Positions 7,305 through 17,523 of a DNA stretch of 64,000 bases are shown here, piece after piece (within the stretch, counting starts at the first letter, position 1; each line of letters begins with the position of its first letter). Made by a program: the position numbers and the translations under genes. The notes beneath the pieces were generated by a model that saw only the letters and a program-made list of their open reading frames with translations, ran no database searches and was not told where the DNA came from. Source of the DNA: Xanthomonas cucurbitae (lineage in GTDB: Bacteria; Pseudomonadota; Gammaproteobacteria; Xanthomonadales; Xanthomonadaceae); NCBI RefSeq assembly GCF_002939885.1, contig NZ_MDED01000010.1, forward strand, positions 1-64,000. The letters are read 5' to 3'.

Positions 7305-10300
7305 TTATCGATTGCCGGCAAAGCCCAGCCATGGGTGATAGCGCCAGCCTTGTTGGCTGGCTGGCACCTCCACCGTTGCAAACTTCCGGGCGCATGCCTC
7401 CATCGGTAACTCAAGGCTCTCGGCCTGCTCGGTCAGAAGGTCTAGCAACCTGGCGTCCCCCCAATGACCGATCCCCGGGCTGGAGGCCAACGCGACGTCG
7501 TGGCGCTGGCTCTGTTCGATGCAGACATACAGGTCGCCGGCATACCGGTCGGTAGATGTCTCGACGCGGTGCAGCCGTAGCGTGTCGTCGTCATCCGGCA
7601 GGAACACCAGCGCGGTGTGGGGCTGGCTGTCGTTGCGGAAGGGCTGCTGTTGCGGCAGCACACCGGTCAAGGCCGCATCGGGGTATCTCCAGGCGGCAAA
7701 GGCATGATCGGGTTCCAATGCCGTGCCGGCTGCGCTCATCGGTAGCATGCAACGGGCGATGCGCGCCTGCTCCAGGTCCACCAGCCGCTCGCGTGGTGTC
7801 CATTGTGCGTAGTCGTCAGGGCGCGGTCGGATGCGCGGTATGGCACTGAGTATGCGGTAGTCTTCCTCACGCAGCAGTTCGCGCAGCCACGGCGTCTTCA
7901 ACTGGAACTCCTTGCCGCTGCCCTCCTTTTCGAACCCGGGCCTGACGTAGGTGCAGCGGTCCTGCCCGCCGTGACGGAACTGGCGCAGGTTGGTATCGAA
8001 GATCAACACGTTTGGCGTATTGCTGACCTTGCCGCGATGGCGTTGCACGCGCCCGGCCAGCTGGATCAGCGAGCGCATGGAAGACGGTTCGGCCACCGCC
8101 CAGTCGGCATCCCAATCGCGGCCGACCTCGCACACCGGCGAGGCCAGCACCACGAAGATGTGCTGGCGTGCAGGGTGTGCGTCGATCAACGCACGAATGG
8201 TCGGCAGGTGGTAGACGCCACTGCCATCGCCGCGCCGGTTGAAGGCCTGGTCCAGCTGGTACTCGATGGCTGAGCGTTGTATCAGCGGAAAGCGCGCGTG
8301 GTAGACGCATAGGTGGATCTGGGTATCCTCCGGCGCACCGCCGGCATGCAATGCTCGCGCAACGTCGAATAGCGGCTCGATGTTGGCCATGCGCACCAGC
8401 CCGAAGCTGACACGCTTGCCGCTGACCGGGTCCACTTCGGCGTGCGCGTGATGCAGGCGCAGGCAGGCGTCGCGGACATGCGGCGCAAACTGCTCTGATC
8501 GCTGTGCGTCGGGTAGATTGCGTGGCAGCTCCAATGGCAACAGTTCGCCGCGCCGCAAGGCAGGTGACTTGGCGAGCGTGGCGATACGTTTATCGACGAA
8601 GCGCATATGCAGGTCGAGAAAGCCGCTACTGCCCGCACATGTGGCGGTCTGCACACCGAACTCGTCGCTCCACAGGCAGGCAACTTCGACGGCGGCGTCT
8701 GGCTGGCCGCCATTCTGCCCACGGTTGCGTCGGTACTGCTGGCGCCCTTCACGATAGGCCAGGTACATGCCGGTCACCAACGCTGGCGGCAGCGTGGCCG
8801 ACGACAGCAGGACGCGCGTGCCCAGCATGCCTGCCGAGTGCATCAATCGGGTCAAGGCGGGCAGGTCGTCGAGCTGGTAGTCATCCAGTTCGTCCAGGAT
8901 CAGGTCTGCACTCAGCAGGCGCAGCATCGGTGCGATCTGGCGCCCGGCACGAAGTGATTCGGTGGCCGGCACCATGTGATCCACGGTACACACCAGCATC
9001 GGTGCCGACAGTAGCTTGCCAATGCCAGGATCATGCAAGGCACGCGAGAGCAGCGGATGATCGGTTGTGATGCCTTCGTAGAATACGTGGCTGTCTTCTT
9101 CAAGCAGGTCCTGTACGGAAGCCGAGCCATGTGTATCGGCCTTGTGCTCGTAGAATTCGAACAACGCACGGCTGGCAGAGCCGCCGACATGGATGGCCAG
9201 TTCGTCCTCGTCCAGGTGCAGATCGGTACGGAAGCTGCGTCCGGTTTGCAGGGTCAGCGTGCGCAGTCCCAATGCATACGTGGCGCGTAGGCCCTGCTGC
9301 GGATCGGCCAATGCATACACGATGCGTGCATTGGCCAGCGTCTTGCCGCAGCCGGTGGAGGCCATGTTGACGATGAAGGCGCCATGCTCATGCGCTGCCT
9401 CGCGCATCGCGGTGGCCGCATCGAACGCTTTGTCCTGCCAGCTGAAGCGCGCATCGGCACTGCGTTTGCGCAGGCCGCGGTGATTTGCCAGTCGCGGTAG
9501 ATGCCGCTCGAAGCCGGGAAGCGCATGGGCGATCAGTCCGGCATCGCGTGCGACGCCGAGCAAGTGTTCATCCAGTGGCTGCTTGAGACCCTCGCGGTCG
9601 GTGTTGGCGTAGAGCTGCGTCCTGCCATCCCCTTGCACGCGGCCTGGAGAATGCCGAGGCAGCGCAGAGTAGTAGTGGTCGGCCAACATCAGCGACAGAC
9701 GCGCAAGATGCATGACGTAGGGATTGTCCAGCCAGTTGTCATCACGGCGCAGGCGCAGCGCGAGCAGGCGCTTTGCCAGCCGTGCGGCCTGGGCGCGCCA
9801 TTTGGTCTCCATGACCGGCAATGCTCCGGCAGGCGTCCAGTACTCGAGTATCCGATCAGGTTCTGCCGGCTGCCGGATTTCGTTCCAGTCGTGCGCCACC
9901 CACTGCAAAGGTGTCTCCAGCCAAGCCTGGTTGAAACTCTTGGAACGCCTACCGAGCCGGGCCTGTTGACCATCGTCCTGCTGCACGGGAACGACCGGAA
10001 GCCGGTGGTGGGTGAGTATCAGCCAGGCGACGGCTGCGGCCAGTGGGGCCATGCCGACGAAGGGGTGGCGTGAGGCCGCATTGATGCCATCGCGCTGGTA
10101 GCGCTGGGTTCCTGTCCAGTCTGCTTCGGTGAAAGCGTCGGTGTCGGCCAGGCGCTGCAACCAGGTGGCATCGTCGTCGTTGCCGACGAAGGCCTGGAAT
10201 AGCCGCAGCGACACCCATTCATGCCGATAGAGATTGCGCTCGCGCAAGTCGCCGCGCAGGCGTGCCTGGAAGGCGACACTGGCTTTACCCAGGTCGTGCA

Positions 10301-10664
10301 ACAACCCGGCCAGCTGCGCGAGCAGACGGATATCTTCGGCGCGGTGCCAGTCATTCTCGTCTTCGCGGCGCAGGATGTTGCGCGTAGTGGTATTGGTGGG
10401 TACCGCGCCTTCTGCATTGAAGCGCCGCGCATCGCCCACGATCCAGAGCAACTCGGAATGGTCGCGGCCGCGAATCCAGTGGCAGGCGATGGCGCTGTTC
10501 TTACGCGCTGTCTTGCGCAGCAGTTTGCGTAATGTGACCAGCCCGGCCTCGGTGATTGGGGTCTGCCAGGTGCGGTCTCCGCGTCGTTCGGCGAACTGAT
10601 CGAGGAGACGGCGCGTTTCGTTGAGTGCGCGCTTGTCGCACTGTGAGATCAGCAAGATGTTCAC
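7305..10664 (-). CDS. cas3f: Cas2-3 fusion: helicase-nuclease with N-terminal Cas2 domain
   Basis: This 1119-residue type I-F protein joins Cas2 (about residues 1-95, for spacer acquisition with Cas1) to the HD nuclease and superfamily 2 helicase that degrade targeted DNA. The HD pair is at 123-124 (LLHDLGK), Walker A is MASTGCGKT (434-442), the DEAD-like box is ILDELDD (589-595), motif III is SSAT (621-624) and motif VI reads QLAGRVQRHRG. The start is a GTG whose first bases overlap the cas1 TGA (GTGA, 10661-10664), so the two are translationally coupled. The upstream extension of the frame was rejected because the family begins (M/V)NILLISQCDKRAL. Nine bases separate its stop from the second degenerate repeat of the mini-CRISPR. 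Confidence 0.97.
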   Translation of the reverse strand: MNILLISQCDKRALNETRRLLDQFAERRGDRTWQTPITEAGLVTLRKLLRKTARKNSAIACHWIRGRDHSELLWIVGDARRFNAEGAVPTNTTTRNILRREDENDWHRAEDIRLLAQLAGLLHDLGKASVAFQARLRGDLRERNLYRHEWVSLRLFQAFVGNDDDATWLQRLADTDAFTEADWTGTQRYQRDGINAASRHPFVGMAPLAAAVAWLILTHHRLPVVPVQQDDGQQARLGRRSKSFNQAWLETPLQWVAHDWNEIRQPAEPDRILEYWTPAGALPVMETKWRAQAARLAKRLLALRLRRDDNWLDNPYVMHLARLSLMLADHYYSALPRHSPGRVQGDGRTQLYANTDREGLKQPLDEHLLGVARDAGLIAHALPGFERHLPRLANHRGLRKRSADARFSWQDKAFDAATAMREAAHEHGAFIVNMASTGCGKTLANARIVYALADPQQGLRATYALGLRTLTLQTGRSFRTDLHLDEDELAIHVGGSASRALFEFYEHKADTHGSASVQDLLEEDSHVFYEGITTDHPLLSRALHDPGIGKLLSAPMLVCTVDHMVPATESLRAGRQIAPMLRLLSADLILDELDDYQLDDLPALTRLMHSAGMLGTRVLLSSATLPPALVTGMYLAYREGRQQYRRNRGQNGGQPDAAVEVACLWSDEFGVQTATCAGSSGFLDLHMRFVDKRIATLAKSPALRRGELLPLELPRNLPDAQRSEQFAPHVRDACLRLHHAHAEVDPVSGKRVSFGLVRMANIEPLFDVARALHAGGAPEDTQIHLCVYHARFPLIQRSAIEYQLDQAFNRRGDGSGVYHLPTIRALIDAHPARQHIFVVLASPVCEVGRDWDADWAVAEPSSMRSLIQLAGRVQRHRGKVSNTPNVLIFDTNLRQFRHGGQDRCTYVRPGFEKEGSGKEFQLKTPWLRELLREEDYRILSAIPRIRPRPDDYAQWTPRERLVDLEQARIARCMLPMSAAGTALEPDHAFAAWRYPDAALTGVLPQQQPFRNDSQPHTALVFLPDDDDTLRLHRVETSTDRYAGDLYVCIEQSQRHDVALASSPGIGHWGDARLLDLLTEQAESLELPMEACARKFATVEVPASQQGWRYHPWLGFAGNR

Positions 10665-11650
10665 TGCGGAAGGCCCGGCTGCCTTGCGGCCGCGGTTTGC
10701 AGCGCAACGAACTTGAGCGTGTCCAGCATGAAATCCAGCGCATCGCTGCGGGCGAGCTGCGCAATGCATTCGCGCCGAAACGCCTGCTCGTCGTCGCCGC
10801 GCATCGCCGAGAGAAAGGCTTGCGGCAAGATGGTGGCATCCTTGACCAGATCGGCAATATCGAACACCAACCCACCTCTGCGCGTCTTGCCGTGCAACAC
10901 GGCCAAACCATGTGGCAGACCCAATACCCAGCTGGCGGTAGCACCCAGCCCGTAGGCCAGATAGTTGCCATGATCGAGAAAGCGATTGGCTGGATCGCCG
11001 CCACTACCGCGCTTGGCGCGGGTGAAATCGCCGTAGCCCACGGTGTCGACCGCCAGTTTGAACAAGGCCTTGGTGAGCCTGGCCTCTTCGGTCAGCAGGG
11101 ACGCATTGTCCTGTGCGTGTTCGATGTTGTGGCGTGTTCTGGTCAGCAGTGCCTCCAGCCTTGCAGCGTCGGGCGCGAAGCCGGCTTCCTTGAGTGCGCG
11201 TTGCTGCCATTGCTCGCCGATTCGCGTTGCGCGTGCCTGCTGGAACGCCTTGGCTGCGTTCAGACGCAGGCTGTCATCGAACCAGAACGACACCCAGGCC
11301 TGCAGATACTCGGTGGGGCGATACTCGCTCTGCGGGCAGAACCAGGCCACTTCCACATCCATCTCGTTGACCGTGAACAACGGTGTCCCACCGCCGCCAC
11401 AAAACCCGACCAGCACACCGGCCTTGGCCAGCTCGCGCATCGCCGCCTGGGTGACGGAGGTTCCGGTGCCCAGCAGCACCGTTGTAGTGTTGGCGATGGG
11501 AATGTTCCAGTACAACGAGCGCTTGCCTGCATCGGTCACATATTCAACCCGTCCGCCATTGACCAGCACCCGGCAATGTTGCAGGTAGTAGATGTTTGCG
11601 CGCTTGGAATGCAGGATGGTCTTGAGGTCTGAAGCCGAGAGTTCGTCCAT
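10661..11650 (-). CDS. cas1: CRISPR integrase Cas1, type I-F
   Basis: This 329-residue protein integrates new spacers at the leader end of the array, in a complex with the Cas2 part of Cas2-3. The N-terminus (ILHSKRANIYYLQHCRVLV) is typical of type I-F Cas1. The metal-binding residues are in place: Glu189 in LLTEEARLTK, His253 in LPHGLAVLHGKTRRGG, and Asp264 and Asp267 in LVFDIADLVKD. It is the first gene of the cas1-cas2-3 pair; its ATG at 11650 is followed by the expected MDELSASDLKTILHSKRAN. Confidence 0.97.
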   Translation of the reverse strand: MDELSASDLKTILHSKRANIYYLQHCRVLVNGGRVEYVTDAGKRSLYWNIPIANTTTVLLGTGTSVTQAAMRELAKAGVLVGFCGGGGTPLFTVNEMDVEVAWFCPQSEYRPTEYLQAWVSFWFDDSLRLNAAKAFQQARATRIGEQWQQRALKEAGFAPDAARLEALLTRTRHNIEHAQDNASLLTEEARLTKALFKLAVDTVGYGDFTRAKRGSGGDPANRFLDHGNYLAYGLGATASWVLGLPHGLAVLHGKTRRGGLVFDIADLVKDATILPQAFLSAMRGDDEQAFRRECIAQLARSDALDFMLDTLKFVALQTAAARQPGLPQ

Positions 11651-11695
11651 GCGCCTGGTCCACGTCCTGGGCAGCGTTCAAGGTCTTGACCTTCG

Positions 11696-11725
11696 ATACT
11701 AGGGCGCTCTGCCTTGCCGGTGCAA
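11696..11725 (-). promoter_or_regulatory. Candidate cas1 promoter
   Basis: On the minus strand TTGCAC (11720-11725) and TAGTAT (11696-11701) are separated by 18 bp, and the -10 lies 46 bp before the cas1 ATG. The matches to consensus are moderate. No copy of the mini-CRISPR target is seen in the cas1-lysR gap (11651-11891), so the guide appears to act on the csy side only. Confidence 0.35.
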
Positions 11726-11891
11726 TGCATGGATCCGTGGTAACGGACCGGCCGCAGAGTCCTGGCCTGGCAAGCTGGACGCTTGCCTTCGCTGCAGCAG
11801 GGCCGCAGACACGTTGTCGTCGGTCGTATTCGGTTCGAGACCTCGCCACGGCCGGTGCGCGGGTCTTCGATTCACGCGCTGGCGGGTGGGT

Positions 11892-12848
11892 TCAGCGCTC
11901 TGAATCCCCACTCTCGTCGTGCCCGCGCGGGGTGAATAGATCCGGCTGGATCAGTTCGATGAAGGCATGCGCCTGCGGCGACAGGTACTTGCCTTTGCGC
12001 ACCACCACGCCGTAGCTGCGGGTAGGGAAAAAATCCTTGAGCGATCGCGTGGCTAGCCGGTCGCGATCGGCATCGGTGACGCAGATGGCGGTGACGATGG
12101 AAATGCCCATGCCCATCGCCACGTACTGCTTGATGACCTCCCAACCGCCGACTTCCAGCGCCACGGTGTACGGCACGCGCGCCTGCTGGAAGATCAGGTC
12201 GACCAGGCGGTAGGTCACCTGCCGGCGTGGCGGCAGGATCAGCGGATAGGGCGAGAGGTCGTGCAGGCTGACGGTGGGCTTGCGCGCCAGCGGGTGGTCG
12301 GGTGGGGTAATCAGCAGTTGTTCGAACCGGTAGACCGGCGCATAGGAGAGGTCGGCCGGCACGTCCAGCATCGAGCCCACTGCCAGATCCACCGCATTCT
12401 CGCGCAACAGATCGGTGCCGTCGGCGCTGATGGCGTTGTGCAGGGTCAACCGCACGTCCGGGTGGCGCGCGCGGAAGTGTTCCACGATGCGCGGCAGCAG
12501 GTACAAGATGGTGGAACTATTGGCGGCGATGGTGAGTTCGCCGGCATCCAGGCCGCGCACTTTTTCGCGAAAGCTGGCGTCCAGCCCGTCCAGGCTTTCC
12601 ACCAGCGGCAAGGCCATGTCGTACAGCAGCTGGCCCTCGCGACTGGGCGCCAGCCGCCGTCCCGAGCGCTCGAACAGTGCCACCCCCAGGTCGCGCTCCA
12701 GCGCCTGTAACTGCTGCGTCACTGCGGGTTGGCTGACATAGAGCGCCTCAGCGGCCCTTGAGACGGACCCTAACCGCACCGTCTGGCAGAACGCGCGCAG
12801 CGGTTTGAGACGATCGGATTTGTAGGAAAAACGAGGGGTTGGCGCCAT
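11892..12848 (-). CDS. LysR-type regulator divergent from aceB
   Basis: This 318-residue protein has an N-terminal winged helix-turn-helix (about residues 18-75, SVSRAAEALYVSQPAVTQQLQALERDLG) and a C-terminal substrate-binding domain of the LysR type. The motif FERSGRRLAPSREG follows the helix-turn-helix as usual. It is transcribed away from the glyoxylate shunt genes aceB-aceA, and its promoter overlaps theirs, which suggests that it controls them; this is inferred from position. The effector is unknown. Acidic, polar residues end the protein (GHDESGDSER). The CRISPR-Cas block lies directly downstream. Confidence 0.9.
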   Translation of the reverse strand: MAPTPRFSYKSDRLKPLRAFCQTVRLGSVSRAAEALYVSQPAVTQQLQALERDLGVALFERSGRRLAPSREGQLLYDMALPLVESLDGLDASFREKVRGLDAGELTIAANSSTILYLLPRIVEHFRARHPDVRLTLHNAISADGTDLLRENAVDLAVGSMLDVPADLSYAPVYRFEQLLITPPDHPLARKPTVSLHDLSPYPLILPPRRQVTYRLVDLIFQQARVPYTVALEVGGWEVIKQYVAMGMGISIVTAICVTDADRDRLATRSLKDFFPTRSYGVVVRKGKYLSPQAHAFIELIQPDLFTPRGHDESGDSER

Positions 12849-12886
12849 GGCACTGAGCTAGCGGGATTAGATATAAGTCCAGCTTA

Positions 12887-12924
12887 TTTACAGCATTGAT
12901 AAAACTGTTTTGTCAAATAATGAT
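12887..12924. promoter_or_regulatory. Overlapping divergent promoters of lysR and aceB
   Basis: Plus strand: TTGATA (12896-12901), 17 bp, AATGAT (12919-12924), 43 bp before the aceB ATG. Minus strand: TTGACA (12911-12916), 18 bp, TGTAAA (12887-12892), 38 bp before the lysR ATG. The two promoters share bases, so a regulator or polymerase at one excludes the other. TTATTTAC and GTCAAATAA frame this AT-rich patch as a loose dyad that could be the LysR binding site. Confidence 0.5.
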
Positions 12925-12967
12925 TGCCGGCGCACGGTGCAGGTCCGGACGCACAAGGATCTCCCAC

Positions 12968-14584
12968 ATGTCTGCCACCGCTTTTGCCTCACGCCCCACC
13001 GACCGCGCCACGCCCGGCCTGTCGTTGACCACCCAGGTTGCAGGGCAGGCCGAGCTGCTGCCGCCGGCCGCGCTGGCCTTGCTGGTGTCATTGCACCGCG
13101 CCATCGAACCGGGCCGGCAGCAGCGCCTGGCACAGCGGCGTGTGCGCCAGGCCGCCTTCGATGCCGGCCAGCTGCCGGACTTCCGCGAGGACACCCGCGC
13201 CATCCGTGCCGGCGACTGGCGCGTGGCTTCATTGCCGGCGGCGTTGCAGGACCGCCGTGTGGAGATCACTGGCCCCACCGATCCGAAGATGGTCATCAAC
13301 GCGCTAAATTCCGGCGCCAAGGTGTTCATGGCCGATTTGGAGGATTCCACCGCGCCCACCTGGCGCAACCTGCTGGCCGGCCAGCGCACCCTGGCCGCCG
13401 CCGTGCGCGGCGACCTGCGCTTCGACGCCCCCAACGGCAAGCAGTATGCGTTGCGCCCGGAAGCCGAGCGCGCCGTGTTGATCGTGCGCCCGCGCGGCTG
13501 GCACCTGGATGAAAAGCACGTCCAGATTGACGGCCAGCCGCTTGCCGGCGGCCTGTTCGACGCGGCGCTGTTCGCCTTCCACAACGCCCGCACGCTGCTG
13601 GCCAAGGACCGCGGCCCCTACCTGTACCTGCCCAAGCTACAGAGCATGGAAGAAGCTGCGCTGTGGGACACCGCGCTGTCGCATATCGAAGCGATGCTGG
13701 GCCTGCCGCATGGCCAGATCAAGGTGACCGTACTGATCGAAACGCTGCCGGCGGTGTTCGAGATGGACGAGATTTTGCACGCGCTGCGCGAGCGCATCGT
13801 GGGGCTCAATTGCGGACGCTGGGACTATATTTTCTCGTATCTGAAGACCTTCCGCGCGCACCGCGACCGCGTGCTGCCCGAGCGCGGCCAGGTCACCATG
13901 ACCCAGCCGTTCCTGAAAGCGTATTCGGAACTGCTGATTAAGACCTGCCACCGCCGCGGTGCGCATGCGATGGGCGGCATGGCCGCGCAGATCCCGATCA
14001 ACCACGATGAAGTCGCCAACGAGCAGGCGATGGCCCGCGTGCGTGCCGACAAGCTGCGCGAAGTCAGCGCCGGCCACGACGGCACCTGGGTGGCGCATCC
14101 GGCCCTGATTCCGGTGGCGATGAAGCTGTTCGACGAACACATGCCCACCGCGCACCAGCAACACGTGCTGCGCAACGATGTGCAGGTAACGCGCGACATG
14201 CTGATCGCCCCGTCTCCCGGCACCATCACGCGCGCCGGTTTCGAGGGCAATGTCGAAGTCTGCGTGCGGTATCTGGCCGCGTGGCTGGATGGCAACGGCT
14301 GCGTGCCGATCCACAACCTCATGGAAGACGCCGCCACCGCCGAAATCAGCCGCGCGCAGCTGTGGCAGTGGCTGCATCACGGCCAGCACCTGGACGATGG
14401 CACCACCATCGATCAGCCGCTGTTGCAGGCCAGCCTGCGCGCGCTGCCGGCCCGGCTGGGAACTGCCAGCGCGCTGCCCGGTGCCGCGCACATCGATGAG
14501 GCGATCGCACTGCTGGAAGAACTCAGCCGCGCCGACGAGCTGGCCGATTTCCTCACCATTCCGGCCTACCGCCTGATCGACTGA
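12968..14584 (+). CDS. aceB: Malate synthase A
   Basis: This 538-residue cytoplasmic enzyme condenses glyoxylate with acetyl-CoA to malate, the second step of the glyoxylate shunt. Family stretches are clear: KVFMADLEDSTAPTWRNL, the active-site segment LNCGRWDYIFSYLKT, MTQPFLKAYSELL, and MGGMAAQIPINHD. The ATG at 12968 has AAGGA about 10 bp before it; an open upstream extension lacks family likeness. It is followed by aceA after 162 bp and both are divergent from a LysR gene. Confidence 0.97.
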   Translation: MSATAFASRPTDRATPGLSLTTQVAGQAELLPPAALALLVSLHRAIEPGRQQRLAQRRVRQAAFDAGQLPDFREDTRAIRAGDWRVASLPAALQDRRVEITGPTDPKMVINALNSGAKVFMADLEDSTAPTWRNLLAGQRTLAAAVRGDLRFDAPNGKQYALRPEAERAVLIVRPRGWHLDEKHVQIDGQPLAGGLFDAALFAFHNARTLLAKDRGPYLYLPKLQSMEEAALWDTALSHIEAMLGLPHGQIKVTVLIETLPAVFEMDEILHALRERIVGLNCGRWDYIFSYLKTFRAHRDRVLPERGQVTMTQPFLKAYSELLIKTCHRRGAHAMGGMAAQIPINHDEVANEQAMARVRADKLREVSAGHDGTWVAHPALIPVAMKLFDEHMPTAHQQHVLRNDVQVTRDMLIAPSPGTITRAGFEGNVEVCVRYLAAWLDGNGCVPIHNLMEDAATAEISRAQLWQWLHHGQHLDDGTTIDQPLLQASLRALPARLGTASALPGAAHIDEAIALLEELSRADELADFLTIPAYRLID

Positions 14585-14746
14585 TCGTTTCGCTGCAGCA
14601 ACCTTGGCGCTGCAGCGCTCGCCGCAACGCTCCACACCGCCCGTTGCGCGTGCCTGCGCAACGGAGGGCCGCGCCATGCCGCGTGCATCGCGTGCGCGCC
14701 GTTCCTTCCTCGTTCCATCCGTCGTCCCTCTCCAGGAGAACGCAAG

Positions 14747-16042
14747 ATGAGCACTGCACTGCAAAGCGCCGACCACCTGCAGCAAGACTGGGCCAGCAAC
14801 CCACGCTGGGCCGGCATCACCCGCAACTACACCGCCGCCGACGTGGTGCGCCTGCGCGGCACCGTGTATGTGGAGCATTCGTTGGCGCGGCTGGGCGCCA
14901 ACAAGCTGTGGACCGCGTTGCATGCCACGCCATTTGTCAACGCGCTGGGCGCGCTGACCGGCAACCAGGCCATGCAGCAGGTCAAGGCCGGCCTGAAGGC
15001 GATCTACCTGTCCGGCTGGCAGGTGGCTGCCGATGCCAATCTGGCCGGGCAGATGTACCCGGACCAATCGCTGTACCCCGCCGACTCGGTGCCGGCGGTG
15101 GTCAAGCGCATCAACAACACCTTGCTGCGCGCCGATCAGTTGCACCATGCCGAGGGCAACGACGCCATCGACTTCCTGCAGCCCATCGTGGCCGACGCCG
15201 AAGCCGGCTTCGGCGGCGTGCTCAACGCCTTCGAACTGATGAAGGCGATGATTGAAGCCGGTGCGGCCGGCGTGCACTTCGAAGACCAGTTGGCCTCGGT
15301 CAAGAAATGCGGGCACATGGGCGGCAAGGTGCTGGTGCCCACCCGCGAGGCGATCGAGAAGTTGAACGCCGCGCGCCTGGCCGCCGACGTGCTGGGCGTG
15401 CCGACCGTGCTGATCGCGCGCACCGATGCCGAGGCGGCCGACCTCATCACCAGCGACGTGGACGCCAACGACCGCCCGTTCACCACCGGCGAGCGCACGG
15501 TTGAAGGCTTCTTCAAGACCCGCAACGGTCTGGACCAGGCCATCAGTCGCGGCTTGGCGTATGCGCCCTACGCGGACCTGATCTGGTGCGAAACCGGCAA
15601 GCCGGACCTGGAATTCGCGCGCGCCTTCGCGCAGGCCATCCACGCCAAGTTTCCGGGCAAGTTGCTGGCCTACAACTGCTCGCCCAGCTTCAACTGGAAG
15701 AAGAACCTGGACGACGCCACCATCGCCAGGTTCCAGACCGAGCTGGCCAGCTACGGCTACAAGTTCCAGTTCATCACCCTGGCCGGCTTCCATGCATTGA
15801 ACCACAGCATGTTCCAGTTGGCGCATGGCTATGCACGCCGCCAGATGAGTGCATTCGTCGAACTGCAACAGGCCGAATTCGAAGCGGCGGAAATGGGCTT
15901 CACTGCGGTCAAGCACCAGCGCGAAGTCGGCACCGGTTACTTCGATGCGGTGACGCAAGCCATCCAACAGGGACAGTCATCTACGACCGCACTGCGCGGC
16001 TCTACCGAAGAAGAACAGTTCCACGGCGACAAGGCGGCCTAG
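14747..16042 (+). CDS. aceA: Isocitrate lyase
   Basis: This 431-residue enzyme splits isocitrate into succinate and glyoxylate and lets the cell grow on acetate or fatty acids. The catalytic cysteine motif is present as [14 protein letters not shown], and [12 protein letters not shown] and the metal-binding region near [10 protein letters not shown] fit the family. An AGGAGA ribosome-binding site precedes the ATG. Together with aceB just upstream it forms the glyoxylate shunt pair. Confidence 0.98.
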   Translation: MSTALQSADHLQQDWASNPRWAGITRNYTAADVVRLRGTVYVEHSLARLGANKLWTALHATPFVNALGALTGNQAMQQVKAGLKAIYLSGWQVAADANLAGQMYPDQSLYPADSVPAVVKRINNTLLRADQLHHAEGNDAIDFLQPIVADAEAGFGGVLNAFELMKAMIEAGAAGVHFEDQLASVKKCGHMGGKVLVPTREAIEKLNAARLAADVLGVPTVLIARTDAEAADLITSDVDANDRPFTTGERTVEGFFKTRNGLDQAISRGLAYAPYADLIWCETGKPDLEFARAFAQAIHAKFPGKLLAYNCSPSFNWKKNLDDATIARFQTELASYGYKFQFITLAGFHALNHSMFQLAHGYARRQMSAFVELQQAEFEAAEMGFTAVKHQREVGTGYFDAVTQAIQQGQSSTTALRGSTEEEQFHGDKAA

Positions 16043-16342
16043 CCCAAGGCGTAGGAGCGCATCCCGTCGTTGCGTTGCGTCTGTCGGCTGCCACCGGCCG
16101 CTGCTGGAGCAGGTGCGATCAGGACGCTTGCGATGCCAGATGGAAGCATCGGGCATCGCAGCTGCATTCTGCAATGGCCTGGCACCAGCGCTGGGTTTGC
16201 TTCGCCGACGATGTTGGCAATACCGCGCGCTTGGCAACACCGCGCATGTGTTCGTGCAGCGGTGCGCCACCGGACACGAATAATTCGCGTTGTCGCAAAT
16301 GCACTGCGCTGTCCACGCAATTGCCTAATACCACGTCCCGCC

Positions 16343-16370
16343 TTGAGACCCGACAGTTCGTCTCTATTAC
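16343..16370 (+). promoter_or_regulatory. Candidate promoter for the GGDEF-cyclase gene pair
   Basis: TTGAGA (16343-16348) and TATTAC (16365-16370), 16 bp apart, lie 56 bp before the start of the next gene. The rest of the aceA-downstream gap (16043-16342) shows no gene that I can support. Confidence 0.4.
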
Positions 16371-16425
16371 TGCTGAGAAGATCCGTGATCTGGTACTGAA
16401 CAGACGGCTACGGTAGGATTTGCCC

Positions 16426-17520
16426 ATGGGCCAGCGTTGCAGGTTGGCCTGGGGATACCGGATGACATGCCATGACACCGCTGGCGCAGTCGAGCCAACG
16501 GGAAGCGTTGCCAAAACGCATCCCGACGGGCTGCATGCGTCCATGACTGCTGGAGAACTGGCGTTCTTCGCGCGCTTTGGCCGGGCGCGCGAGGTTGCCG
16601 CAGGTCAGGTGTTGTTCGAGCGCGGCGTAGTGGGCACGCAGATGTTCATCGTCATCAGCGGTCAGATCGATCTGGATTTCGGCGAAGACCTGATGCTCAA
16701 GCATCTGGGGCCCGGCGAATTCTTCGGCGAGCTGGGTCTGCTGATAGGCGATCATGCGCGCAGCGCCGGTGCCAGCGCTTCGATCGACAGCCGCCTGATC
16801 GAGTTGACCCATGACGATTTCCAACGCCTGGTCGACCAGGATCCGTCGATGGTGGCGCATTTTCTGCGCCGCTCCATCGTGCGCGTGGTCAACAACGAGC
16901 AATTGCTGATTCGCCAGCTACGTCGCCGCAATCACGACCTGGAGGCGGCGCTGGACAACCTGTATGTCACCTCGCACCAGCTCAACCACAGCGAAGAGCT
17001 CAGCCGCACCGATGAGCTGACCGGCCTGCACAACCGGCGTGGCCTAGCGCTGCATCTGCAGGAGTGTCGGCGCTCGGGCGTGGTGCCCGGCGTGGGGCTG
17101 ATCCTGATCGACTGCGACCGTTTCAAGCGCATCAACGACCAGTTCGGCCATCTGGCCGGCGACCGGGCGTTGCAGAACGTGGCGCATGCATTGCGGTCGG
17201 TCATCGCCGACGGCGATCTTGCCTGCCGGCTGGGTGGCGACGAATTCTGTGTGCTGGTGGCGCAAGGCGCGCCGGAGCTGGTGCAGCACATCGGCGAGTG
17301 CATCGTGCGGGCAGTGGAAGCGCGCCTGTGCAATGGCCTGGGCGAGCAGGGCTGCTCGGTCAGCGTCGGGCTGTGCATGATCGATACGGATGCGGCCTGG
17401 AACGATTGGTACACGCTGGCCGACAGCGCCTTGTACGAGGCCAAGCGGCAGGGCGGCAACATGTTGTCCATGCGCGATGCGCCGGTGCCGGGTAGCGCAG
17501 CGGCATCGGGTCATCGCTGA
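16426..17520 (+). CDS. Cyclic-nucleotide-binding diguanylate cyclase
   Basis: This 364-residue soluble protein has a cNMP-binding (CRP-like) domain at about residues 45-160 (VLFERGVVGTQMFIVISGQIDLDFG, GPGEFFGELGLL) and a GGDEF domain at about 200-350. The active loop is intact as CRLGGDEFCVLV, so it should make c-di-GMP from two GTP. The inhibitory RxxD site that normally stands five residues before GGDEF is absent. It probably couples a cyclic nucleotide or other small ligand to c-di-GMP output. The ATG at 16426 has TAGGA 7 bp before it; 16462 is an alternative start. Three bases separate it from the next gene, whose product carries a nucleotide-cyclase-like domain, so the two may act in one pathway. 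Confidence 0.9.
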   Translation: MGQRCRLAWGYRMTCHDTAGAVEPTGSVAKTHPDGLHASMTAGELAFFARFGRAREVAAGQVLFERGVVGTQMFIVISGQIDLDFGEDLMLKHLGPGEFFGELGLLIGDHARSAGASASIDSRLIELTHDDFQRLVDQDPSMVAHFLRRSIVRVVNNEQLLIRQLRRRNHDLEAALDNLYVTSHQLNHSEELSRTDELTGLHNRRGLALHLQECRRSGVVPGVGLILIDCDRFKRINDQFGHLAGDRALQNVAHALRSVIADGDLACRLGGDEFCVLVAQGAPELVQHIGECIVRAVEARLCNGLGEQGCSVSVGLCMIDTDAAWNDWYTLADSALYEAKRQGGNMLSMRDAPVPGSAAASGHR

Positions 17521-17523
17521 GCG

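Noticed and set aside
11651-11891. A second guide target in the cas1 promoter region
   Set aside because: No CC followed by a match to the first spacer bases was found on either strand.
13637-15967. Minus-strand frame of 776 codons across aceB and aceA
   Set aside because: It is antisense to two clear enzymes, with His/Gln/Val-rich composition typical of shadow frames.
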